A DNA stretch of 7,605 nucleotides from Nitrospirota bacterium. GTDB taxonomy: Bacteria > Nitrospirota_A > Leptospirillia > Leptospirillales > Leptospirillaceae. This document shows positions 1 through 5,929 of the stretch, in pieces. Each line of letters begins with the position of its first letter. The stretch's first letter is position 1. The notes beneath the pieces are model-generated. The model was given only the letters and a program-made list of their open reading frames with translations, searched no databases and was not told the origin of the DNA. Position numbers and translations under genes: made by a program. The DNA lies in assembly GCA_023480765.1 (NCBI GenBank), contig JAMCWZ010000022.1:1-7605 (forward strand), given 5' to 3'.

Positions 1-1110
1 TTCCGTCAGCGCAGCCTGTGCCCGCTGGATCCCGTAACCGAAACGGTTGACATACCCCAACGATTTCATCGCTTCGGCAATAACCGGGTTGCGGTAACTG
101 TTCCGTCGCGTCAGACTGTCCTTTGTCACCTCCCCATAAAGCCCTCCGGGGCTCTGGATTTCGATTCGATCGGAAAACCAGTAAAAGCGCACGGGCGTAT
201 GGGACTGGTAATCCCGGTGCAGGACGGCATTCAGGAGAATTTCCCGGACTGCAACCTCCGGATAATTGAAGATCCGCTTTTCCCGCAAAGGAGAGATGAA
301 TCGAAGCCAAGTTCGAATGCCAGCCTTCAGGCGAAGATCCAGTTCCCGGAGAACCGTCAGGAGATTTCCCGAAATTTCCGTCTGGTCGACGGGAACTTCC
401 GTAAGCACCTTCCCGGGAAGACGCAAATACTGGATGTAATTGCCAGACAGAAAATAGCGCGGATTTTTACCAAACAGCAAGATACCGGCAATGGTCGGAA
501 CATTCAGCGCAAGATCGAAAAATCGAAGTCCTGCCAGCTGCTCTTCTATCGTCCGATGATTCCTCTCAAGAATGTCCTTGTCGATAACGGATTGCCGGTA
601 CTCGTGAAAAATCGGCAACGACAGATCCGCCAGCGAAGCCCCCCGTACGGGGCTGACATCAAAGCTCGTGACCCGGGCAATACGTTTTTCGGTGAGAATA
701 CGCTCCTCATGATCGCTGGCGATCGCTTTTCGTGGACCCACCCGAATCCAGACCTGTCCCTTGTAACGGACTGGCGGGAGGTCGGACGGATGAACTTCCA
801 CCACGGCGATATCCCCTCCTTCCAGTCCGACAGAATATACCTCCATGGACGGCAGCGGCAAAATGTTGCCATCAGACCGCAAGGCCCCCAAATTCTGCAG
901 AAGTTTATCCGTGACCTTCATCCCGGACGGACGGCCTTTCCCGTCTACCCCGATCAGAAGGAAGCCCGGCTTCCGACTGTTTGAAAAATCGTTGGCAAAA
1001 GCACAGACGGCTTGGGAAAACTTGTCGGTATTGTCTGTCGCTGTCGTGAATTCCAGTCTATCGGACTCGTTGACGACCAGAAGGGAGTTCAGTTGATCTG
1101 AAGTGAGCAT
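1..1110 (-). CDS. AlbA_2 / GHKL-ATPase transcriptional regulator, 3' end outside window
   Basis: Translating the reverse strand from ATG at 1110 gives 370 codons without a stop, running off the left edge. AGGA lies six bases before the ATG, which supports this start. Residues about 15-140 look like an AlbA_2 (Schlafen-like, putative DNA/RNA-binding) domain: an acidic ESDRLEF start, FANDF, a LLIGVDGKGRPSG turn and WIRVG. A middle segment has the family's AGILLFGKNP motif near 208-217. The C-terminal part (about 280 onward) resembles HATPase_c_4: E290 and N294 in REILLNAVLHRDY, the SPGG turn at 320-323, and NRFGYGIQRA near 355-364. Family members are usually annotated as transcriptional regulators or, misleadingly, as RecG-like helicases. 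The target is unknown. The gene lies just downstream of a HEPN-gene fragment on the same strand and appears intact as far as it can be read. A TAAAAT about 20 bases upstream of the ATG could be a -10, but no good -35 is visible. Confidence 0.9.
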   Translation of the reverse strand, partial: MLTSDQLNSLLVVNESDRLEFTTATDNTDKFSQAVCAFANDFSNSRKPGFLLIGVDGKGRPSGMKVTDKLLQNLGALRSDGNILPLPSMEVYSVGLEGGDIAVVEVHPSDLPPVRYKGQVWIRVGPRKAIASDHEERILTEKRIARVTSFDVSPVRGASLADLSLPIFHEYRQSVIDKDILERNHRTIEEQLAGLRFFDLALNVPTIAGILLFGKNPRYFLSGNYIQYLRLPGKVLTEVPVDQTEISGNLLTVLRELDLRLKAGIRTWLRFISPLREKRIFNYPEVAVREILLNAVLHRDYQSHTPVRFYWFSDRIEIQSPGGLYGEVTKDSLTRRNSYRNPVIAEAMKSLGYVNRFGYGIQRAQAALTE

Positions 1111-1140
1111 GCTGCTTCCTGTCCAAGCTGGATTTTACCT

Positions 1141-1161
1141 GTCCGATCCTTCGGATGGGAC
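1141..1161. repeat. Hairpin between the HEPN remnant and the AlbA_2 gene
   Basis: The 21 bases form a stem of nine positions, GTCC/GGAC and ATCC/GGAT with one G-G mismatch between them, closed by a TTC loop. There is no T-tract on either side, so it is a weak terminator candidate. It sits in the 62-base gap upstream of the AlbA_2 start and could instead shape that leader. Confidence 0.3.
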
Positions 1162-1172
1162 CTCCGACTCTT

Positions 1173-1436
1173 TCACATCACAATAGAGAGACCCGTCAGA
1201 AAACGCAAAACGCCCCGGATTCTTGATGCGAGCTGTAGAAAGAGTCCCATTGTAACGGGAAGATTATTGTACACCCGCTCGGATACACCTTCGTCGCATG
1301 TGTGTGTCGTCAGGTTGCGCAGTTCCAGCAAATCCATCCAGGGCTCGTCTGCATGGATCAAGCCTGTCTCAAAGACCGCCCGGATGGCCGCCCGGGGGGA
1401 CCAGGCTTCAAGGCCCTGAAGGAAGAGGAAGTTTTT
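1173..1436 (-). pseudogene. HI0074-like HEPN (nucleotidyltransferase-partner) protein, C-terminal remnant
   Basis: The frame opens after a TAA at 1437-1439 and gives 87 residues to a TGA at 1173-1175. It matches the second half of HI0074-type 'nucleotidyltransferase substrate-binding' proteins: FLQGLEAWSPRAAIRAVFETGLI, then LELRNLTTHTCDE. RNLTTH is the HEPN RX4H RNase motif (1302-1319) and is intact. These proteins normally have about 130-140 residues and pair with a minimal nucleotidyltransferase (MNT) as a toxin-antitoxin module. The N-terminal helices and any MNT gene are missing here. The left part of the frame is abutted by an IS3 transposase fragment, and an A7 run (1432-1438, minus strand) sits at the junction. 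The first in-frame start-like codon is the ATT/ATG region at 1361, with no convincing ribosome binding site. I read it as a broken gene. A short expressed product cannot be excluded. Confidence 0.7.
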
Positions 1437-1444
1437 TTAAAAGC

Positions 1445-1657
1445 TTCCAGTATTCCTTTCCCAGACAGGCTTGTTTCTCCGCTGCTCCGGAGACTCCGGG
1501 ACACGAGGCGCTCCTGGTCGCTGTTGAAGATCGCCGGAAGCGCGATCTCGAAATCCCGGTCTACATACGCGAGGACAAACGGTATTTCCGGGGTCTGGTC
1601 GAGTTCCCGGGAGACGACGTAGCGGGGGTGCCAGTCGAAGAGAGCCACCAGATACAT
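1445..1657 (-). pseudogene. IS3-family transposase (OrfB) core fragment
   Basis: In the minus frame that also carries the upstream RT piece, residues MYLVALFDWHPRYVVSREL match the rve/integrase core strand of IS3-family OrfB (typically YL..viDwfSRyVlsWeL). About 30 residues later, PAIFNSDQ corresponds to PeIfNsDQGSQFTS, which holds the second catalytic Asp of the DDE triad. After that the match is degraded: the GSQFTS block is replaced, and only a SLSGKG echo of the usual ISMDGKGR segment remains. The first catalytic Asp (TDIT region) and the catalytic Glu are absent, and there are no recognisable terminal inverted repeats. It is therefore a dead internal fragment of an insertion sequence, joined upstream at about 1658 to a group II intron fragment and downstream at about 1440 to a HEPN gene fragment. 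Confidence 0.75.
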
Positions 1658-1853
1658 CCATCCCCGGATGATCGGATTGAGCATCCGGATCACTCTTTCT
1701 TGAAAATATGCGGCTGCTTTCTTGAGGAAGTTCCGGATCTTTGTCAACAAAGACGGAAGATCTCACCACGAAGTCATCAGCATATCGCATCAGGTGCACT
1801 TTGCCCTTGGCGGGAAATTTTTCAGCTCCCTTGCCAGCTTCAGGGGGATGCGA
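1658..1853 (-). pseudogene. Group II intron reverse transcriptase/maturase remnant with internal deletion
   Basis: Two minus-strand frames carry conserved pieces. Codons from 1853 down to about 1752 encode FPAKGKVHLMRYADDFVV, where YADD (1773-1784) is the RT catalytic box. Codons from about 1741 to 1658 encode KIRNFLKKAAAYFQERVIRMLNPIIRGW, where LNPIIRGW is the hallmark of the maturase X (thumb) domain. In intact proteins about 100 residues or more separate these motifs. Here they nearly touch and lie in different frames, so an internal deletion with a frame change has occurred. The N-terminal RT palm and the C-terminal DNA-binding/endonuclease regions are missing. I could not see the intron ribozyme domain V/VI. 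The fragment runs straight into an IS3 transposase core after the Trp of GW. Upstream of 1853 the frame hits a stop (1854-1856), and I recognise nothing more of the RT. Confidence 0.8.
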
Positions 1854-2020
1854 TCAAACGCCGTCGCCACATGAAATGCGGCCTCATCCCCTCCCGAGCA
1901 TCCGGGCCAGGAACGGATTGTCAAAACATATCCTCATTTATGCTTTCCATAACGAGCGCAACACAATAACGTGATATTACTCACTGTATTGAGTGACTTA
2001 AATCACATTTATTAAGGCAT

Positions 2021-2057
2021 TTACAATACAAAAATTTGGTATATACACAAATTGTAA
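2021..2057. repeat. Perfect 7-bp inverted repeat, operator-like
   Basis: TTACAAT (2021-2027) is repeated inverted as ATTGTAA (2051-2057), 23 bases apart. A second pair, AATTTG/CAAATT (2033-2038 and 2048-2053), is nested inside and overlaps the right arm. The arms flank a possible -35. In such AT-rich DNA short inverted repeats arise easily, so function is uncertain. Confidence 0.35.
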
Positions 2058-2063
2058 TAATTT
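2036..2063 (+). promoter_or_regulatory. Candidate promoter for the downstream small ORF and large gene
   Basis: TTGGTA (2036-2041) and TAATTT (2058-2063) are spaced by 16 bases and resemble sigma-70 -35 and -10 boxes. This would give a long leader of about 250 bases before the small ORF at 2316, passing through the hairpin at 2156-2187. TTGTAA at 2202-2207 is an alternative -35 but lacks a good -10. The call rests on box similarity alone. Confidence 0.2.
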
Positions 2064-2155
2064 ATTTTAATGGTAGAGGATCTTGATCCGAACAGCATTT
2101 TTTCAAAATCAGTCGGAGGATCCGTTTGGACTGAACCTAGCCATGATGATCGATC

Positions 2156-2187
2156 GGAATGGTGTCCGATTCATGAGGGACCATTCC
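2156..2187 (+). repeat. Stable hairpin in the presumed leader
   Basis: GGAATGGT (2156-2163) pairs perfectly with ACCATTCC (2180-2187). The stem can continue past a bulged G with TCC/GGG, leaving a loop of about nine bases. The sequence after it is T-rich (TTCCTTTATTTTG), but the T-run starts several bases past the stem. It is therefore at best an imperfect intrinsic terminator or an attenuator-like element. Confidence 0.45.
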
Positions 2188-2315
2188 AAGATTCCTTTAT
2201 TTTGTAACATTAATTCTATTTTAACAATTTATTTCTTATCATTTGCTTGGTCTAGGACGCCGAAACGTGCTGATGCATACTCGTCGGTGCATGACACGAA
2301 CGAAAGGTGGACAAA

Positions 2316-2435
2316 ATGGCAGGCAAGAAGAAAGGGGCCGCGACGGCGCCCGACCAGGTGAAACTGAACGAGATTCAGGCAACGGATTCGGGCCGTTCGA
2401 CAATGCATGGAGTTTTGAAAAACAGAAAACCCTGA
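2316..2435 (+). CDS. Possible 39-residue basic peptide
   Basis: ATG at 2316 is preceded by AAAGGTGG with a five-base spacer, one of the best ribosome binding sites in the window. The product begins MAGKKKGAATAPDQ and ends GVLKNRKP, followed by TGA at 2433-2435. It is lysine-rich at both ends, has no membrane segment or cysteine, and is too small to assign to a family. It ends 43 bases before the large gene's ATG on the same strand, so it could be co-transcribed with it as a leader or partner peptide. The large gene's own ribosome binding site is weaker, so ribosome delivery by this small frame is possible. I do not recognise the sequence. The main support is the start context, and chance occurrence is possible. 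Confidence 0.45.
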   Translation: MAGKKKGAATAPDQVKLNEIQATDSGRSTMHGVLKNRKP

Positions 2436-2478
2436 GCAATTTTGGCATCCACACGGGATTCTGTGGGGGAATAAAAGC

Positions 2479-5439
2479 ATGAAAAGCGAAAAAACGTCAA
2501 AAAAGCCAAAAGGCATCGTACGACGTCTGGATCCAGAGAGTAAACCGAATGCCAGAGATGTCATATTTGCCCCCGACTACACGGTCACGAGCACGACCGA
2601 TAATGGCGGACAGGTCCTTACAGATATTGAAGTTCTCCTTTGTTTCTGGGGAAGCTTCTGGAGCAAAACGCCTGCCCCCTCGCCTTCGAGCGATGATTAC
2701 AAGACGGCGATCGAAGGAATTCTGACGGGCCCATTCATGGGAGGACTCAGGCAATATCGCGGTGTTGCGCAAGGAACGCTGATCTACAGCGAAATAAATG
2801 ACAGCACTGATCCTGCCGACGGGTATACGGATACCGATGTCGTGAACATGCTCACGGACCGGTTGAAAAATACGGCCATGCCTCCACCTCTTGCAGGCCA
2901 CAACCGGTTCTATGCCGTTATCGTACCTCCCGGCATCAACAATAGCATTACACAATATGCTGGCCAGCATCAAAGCTTTAGCTACAATGGCGTCACCGGA
3001 TACTATGCATGGGTGGACAATACAGGTTCTCTGACGGGGCACAATTGCGTCACAAAAGTTTTTTCGCACGAACTCGTTGAGGCCTGTACAGACCCCAATG
3101 GCGACAGCATATTGGTCGACGGGACACAATCGAATGGGACAGCCGTTACAAACGACGAAATAGGAGACACCTGCAACAATCAATTCGCAACTGCTGACAT
3201 GAACGGGGTGCAATGTTCTGTACAAAGCTACTGGAGCGAAGCCGACAACGCTTGCATCCTGCCGTTAGGAACACTGGCCTTCTGGGTAGACAAGGACACT
3301 TTCGGAAAAGATGAAGTGCAGGATGTGATCAATACGAGCGGAGGCAAATGGGAGAAGGCGTTCTGGCTGGTTGTCGAAGGCTTCAGCAGAGACACGTTCA
3401 ACGCACTTCAGGTGACCATCCCTGCACCAACCGGACCTTTTGCAAATCTGACCGGAGTCAATATCACCCAGAACGGCATTGATTATGAGAATGCGGATCC
3501 CTCTGTGCAGCAGCGGATCCGCATCGCATTCGACATCACCTTCAACAGATCGTCACTCGCAAGCTTTCCTTCTTCCGGCTACCAGACATACGAACTCGAT
3601 GCATTTCTTGCAACCAACGGGAACAAGGTAGCGGGCACGGACGCTTCGACCCAGTTCGAGCTGGTGGCCGGTGCCGATCCCTACTTCCAGAACATTGATC
3701 CGAACCTGCCACAGAGCTTCTCCTATCTGAGCCAGGATCTGCGCGTTTTCACCGCCACGCCCGGGAAGAACAATGTCCCGATCGCCGGGGCACCTCCTTT
3801 CGCTTCGGACAGCACTGATGGCGCCTATAGTTATATACAAAGTCTGCTCACCTGGCTGAACGATCCCAAGAATCATTTTATGGATGGCACCAAAGATCCC
3901 TTTGCATCCGGTGTCATCCCCCAGCCGAGCGACGCACTCACGGGCGACTCATCGGTAACGCCATTGACTGTCGATATCAGCGGGTTTCCCCTCAATATCG
4001 CGATATACAAAAATTACAATTTTGCTTTGGCGAGGGTCCGCCTGCGTGGCGCGGCAGACACGGCCAATGGCGTACGCGTATTTTTCCGCCTCTGGTCTAC
4101 CGAGACTGCCGACACAGACTACCAGCCCGGTTCGACCTATCCCAGTACGCTGGATGCCGCAGGCTATCCAGAGTCACCTTTGGTTGGAACCGGCCACCAC
4201 ACGCTGCCTTTCTTTGCATCTCAAAAGCAAACCGACTATTCGACAGGCGGCGCCAATATTCACGATCTCCAGATACCAACCGGACAAGACAGCCTCTGGA
4301 CCTATTATGGCTGTTTCCTGAACCTTTATGATCCAAACAATATGGTCGACGGAAAGCCGGTACAGGAGTGGCTGAACGGCACACATCACTGCATTGTTGC
4401 AGAGATTGCCTATGACGATGCGCCCATTTACCCTGGCGCAAGCACGGAGAGCTCAGACAAGCTGGCCCAGCGCAACCTTCAGGTCACACTTTCCGATAAC
4501 CCGGGACCTGCCGCAACGCACCGCATTCCTCAGACCTTCGACATACGTCCGAGCATGTCAGGCAACCCCTCTGTCGACGAGTTGATGATCGATTGGGGGG
4601 CGATACCGTCTGGCAGCATCGCCTCCATCTACTGGCCCCAAGTCCCCGCTTCGGATGTGCTCGCGCTTGCTTCGGAACTTTACAGCAGCAACACGCTTTC
4701 TGCCGCCGATACACATACTGTGCAATGCAAGATTACGGGCGGCGTGACCTACGTTCCAATACCGCCCGGAACGGGCGAGAACTTCGCCGGCCTTTTTACC
4801 GTGGACCTTCCGGCAACTGTCGTGACCGGTCAGGAATTTAATATTGTCGTACGCAGGATTGCTGCCCGTCACATAAGGGACATCAATGTTCCCACACTCT
4901 CTCTGCCTTCGACGACAACGATAGTAGCGGCGACTGAAGAGCCAGTACAACATCGAAGCTGGCGCTATGTCATCGGGACATTTCAGGTCAAGATTCCGGT
5001 CGCAACCAAGGAAGTGATGCTGTTTCCCGAGGAAAACACGCTTGCCATCCTGAAATGGCGACTCCAGCAGATGTCTCCCTCAAACCGGTGGTATCCCGTA
5101 CTGGAACGCTACATCGGTTATATCTCCGATCGGGTCGATGGCCTGGGAGGCAACGCGAGCAGCATCCTCCCGTCGCCGGAGGGAGCACCGCCCGAACAGA
5201 TCGTTGAAGTCCCCGGGCATGAATACACCGGTAAAGTTTGCGATATATTTTTTGATTGTTTTGGAGATTTTGAAGGGTTTGTGCTGCGAGATTGCTGCGG
5301 AACGCATACTTTCAGGACTCGCGAACGCGGCATTGAAGAACTCGTGCTTCGAGCGTGCAAAGAACGGTTGCTCTTAAGTGTATGTGTGGAAGGATTACCT
5401 GATGAACATCGTATTTGCAAGCTGGTCATACGGTGCTGA
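2479..5439 (+). CDS. 986-residue multidomain protein with PHI-1/EXORDIUM-like putative metallopeptidase region
   Basis: One uninterrupted frame. ATG at 2479 is preceded by GGGGGA (2465-2470), eight bases upstream. The N-terminus is lysine-rich with no signal peptide and no membrane segment, suggesting a cytosolic or non-Sec-exported protein. Residues about 45-260 resemble the PHI-1/EXORDIUM fold: VLLCFWGSFW, a small-residue/Gly core, then SHELVEACTDP (H197, E198, E201, D205), NDEIGDTC (225-232) and YWSEADNACILP (251-262). This HE..E...D plus E.GD.C pattern suggests a metal site. Residues about 265-660 form a large region including ALARVRLRGA and GVRVFFRLWSTE (517-542), which I recall from big uncharacterised bacterial proteins but cannot name. 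Residues about 850-900 carry SNRWYPVLERYIGYISDRV and LGGN. The last 66 residues form a small domain (FGDFEGFVLRDCCG, RERGIEELVLRA) with eight cysteines. Function is unknown. The catalytic role is inferred from the motif only. Confidence 0.93.
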   Translation: MKSEKTSKKPKGIVRRLDPESKPNARDVIFAPDYTVTSTTDNGGQVLTDIEVLLCFWGSFWSKTPAPSPSSDDYKTAIEGILTGPFMGGLRQYRGVAQGTLIYSEINDSTDPADGYTDTDVVNMLTDRLKNTAMPPPLAGHNRFYAVIVPPGINNSITQYAGQHQSFSYNGVTGYYAWVDNTGSLTGHNCVTKVFSHELVEACTDPNGDSILVDGTQSNGTAVTNDEIGDTCNNQFATADMNGVQCSVQSYWSEADNACILPLGTLAFWVDKDTFGKDEVQDVINTSGGKWEKAFWLVVEGFSRDTFNALQVTIPAPTGPFANLTGVNITQNGIDYENADPSVQQRIRIAFDITFNRSSLASFPSSGYQTYELDAFLATNGNKVAGTDASTQFELVAGADPYFQNIDPNLPQSFSYLSQDLRVFTATPGKNNVPIAGAPPFASDSTDGAYSYIQSLLTWLNDPKNHFMDGTKDPFASGVIPQPSDALTGDSSVTPLTVDISGFPLNIAIYKNYNFALARVRLRGAADTANGVRVFFRLWSTETADTDYQPGSTYPSTLDAAGYPESPLVGTGHHTLPFFASQKQTDYSTGGANIHDLQIPTGQDSLWTYYGCFLNLYDPNNMVDGKPVQEWLNGTHHCIVAEIAYDDAPIYPGASTESSDKLAQRNLQVTLSDNPGPAATHRIPQTFDIRPSMSGNPSVDELMIDWGAIPSGSIASIYWPQVPASDVLALASELYSSNTLSAADTHTVQCKITGGVTYVPIPPGTGENFAGLFTVDLPATVVTGQEFNIVVRRIAARHIRDINVPTLSLPSTTTIVAATEEPVQHRSWRYVIGTFQVKIPVATKEVMLFPEENTLAILKWRLQQMSPSNRWYPVLERYIGYISDRVDGLGGNASSILPSPEGAPPEQIVEVPGHEYTGKVCDIFFDCFGDFEGFVLRDCCGTHTFRTRERGIEELVLRACKERLLLSVCVEGLPDEHRICKLVIRC

Positions 5440-5478
5440 CGTCGCTTTGTGTGAACCCGACCGGCTTGAGAGGACGTC

Positions 5479-5519
5479 GAGGAAATCCGGTGCTTCCTCC
5501 TTATTTTCCAACAGAGGAA
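5479..5519. terminator. Candidate terminator or alternative hairpins after the large gene
   Basis: GAGGAA (5479-5484), TTCCTC (5494-5499) and GAGGAA (5514-5519) follow each other, so the middle arm can pair with either neighbour. On the plus strand the first hairpin is followed by CTTATTTTCC, a modest T-rich tail, 40 bases after the large gene's stop. The stems have only six pairs, so termination would be weak. It lies between converging transcription units, where a terminator is expected. Confidence 0.35.
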
Positions 5520-5553
5520 ACGGGTCCGAAAGAAATCATCGACCTTCCCCGGA

Positions 5554-5844
5554 TCACGGATTCCTCCCAGGCGGATCTTCATCGGCTTTCGTCCGGAATC
5601 GGACAAAGGGGCCGGGATACAAGGCGCAGCGATGGGTGATGAGGGAAGAGGCCCACTCGCGGTTCGACCGGTCCCGGAAAAACCGGAAGAGAATGTTCGG
5701 CCAGAATGCCGGTCTCCGATCACTCTGCAGTTTTCCCCCCGACCCGGGAGCCGAAAACAGGTCCAGCCGATGGGGAATCCCGTGCAAGTGTCCGGCAACC
5801 GTTTTCCGGACACCCTCAAAGAAGTAGGCCGTCAGCGTTCGCTT
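5554..5844 (-). pseudogene. Unassigned coding-like minus-strand frame, no clear start
   Basis: The frame is open for 96 codons between a TGA at 5845-5847 and a TGA at 5554-5556. Third positions are strongly G/C, as in the glycosylase gene. The product has a protein-like, aromatic-rich composition (LTAYFFEGVRKTVAGHLHGI, AFWPNILFRFFRDRSNREWA). There is no ATG. The only start-like codons are CTG at 5835 and TTG at 5787, neither with a ribosome binding site, and an 8-bp perfect hairpin lies inside it. It sits 85 bases downstream of the small membrane-protein gene on the same strand. I do not recognise the sequence. It may be the remains of a gene that lost its start by frameshift, or a chance frame in GC-rich DNA. 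The rest of the 5440-5929 spacer shows no further gene. Confidence 0.3.
5788..5813. repeat. Perfect 8-bp hairpin
   Basis: GTGTCCGG (5788-5795) and CCGGACAC (5806-5813) form a GC-rich stem with a 10-base loop. Neither flank has a T-tract, so it is not a typical intrinsic terminator. It lies in the spacer downstream of the minus-strand gene cluster, and a role in 3'-end formation or RNA stability for that transcript is possible. Confidence 0.45.
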
Positions 5845-5929
5845 TCAGACTCCCGAAGGTTCATGGGCCTGATGGACTCTTTGAAACGGGACAACAGCGA
5901 CTCGAATCCCGCAAGGTCTCCGGAGGGCC

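Larger units (their letters stand above)
1960..2315. other. AT-rich intergenic region upstream of the 986-residue gene
   Basis: About 350 bases without a convincing gene. The first 280 are conspicuously AT-rich compared with both sides. It holds a small inverted repeat ACTCA/TGAGT near 1980-1995, the 7-bp inverted repeat at 2021-2057, a GGATC-TT-GATCC palindrome at 2078-2089, and the 8-bp hairpin at 2156-2187. The block separates the gene-fragment mosaic from the large plus-strand gene and probably carries that gene's promoter. Confidence 0.6.

Noticed and set aside
199..984. 261-codon plus-strand frame
   Set aside because: It is antisense to the AlbA_2/GHKL regulator, which has coherent domain motifs on the minus strand.
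1298..1969. 223-codon plus-strand frame across the fragment mosaic
   Set aside because: The recognisable RT, transposase and HEPN motifs are all on the minus strand. The plus frame has none.
2243..2482. Plus-strand frame overlapping the large gene's ATG by four bases
   Set aside because: The ATGA overlap is suggestive, but it starts at TTG without a ribosome binding site and its product is Arg/Gly-rich with no structure. The better-initiated 39-residue frame lies across it.
2497..3225. 242-codon minus-strand frame
   Set aside because: It lies entirely opposite the PHI-1/EXORDIUM-like region of the large gene, whose plus-strand motifs are clear.
5118..5819. 233-codon minus-strand frame
   Set aside because: It runs antisense into the conserved C-terminal domain of the large gene and is low-complexity S/R/P/G-rich, as expected of a shadow frame.
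5402..5827. Plus-strand frame starting MNIVFASWSYG with a good AAGGA upstream
   Set aside because: The first part overlaps the constrained end of the large gene in another frame. Beyond about 25 codons it becomes R/S/G/P-rich with no motif. The ribosome binding site is probably coincidental.
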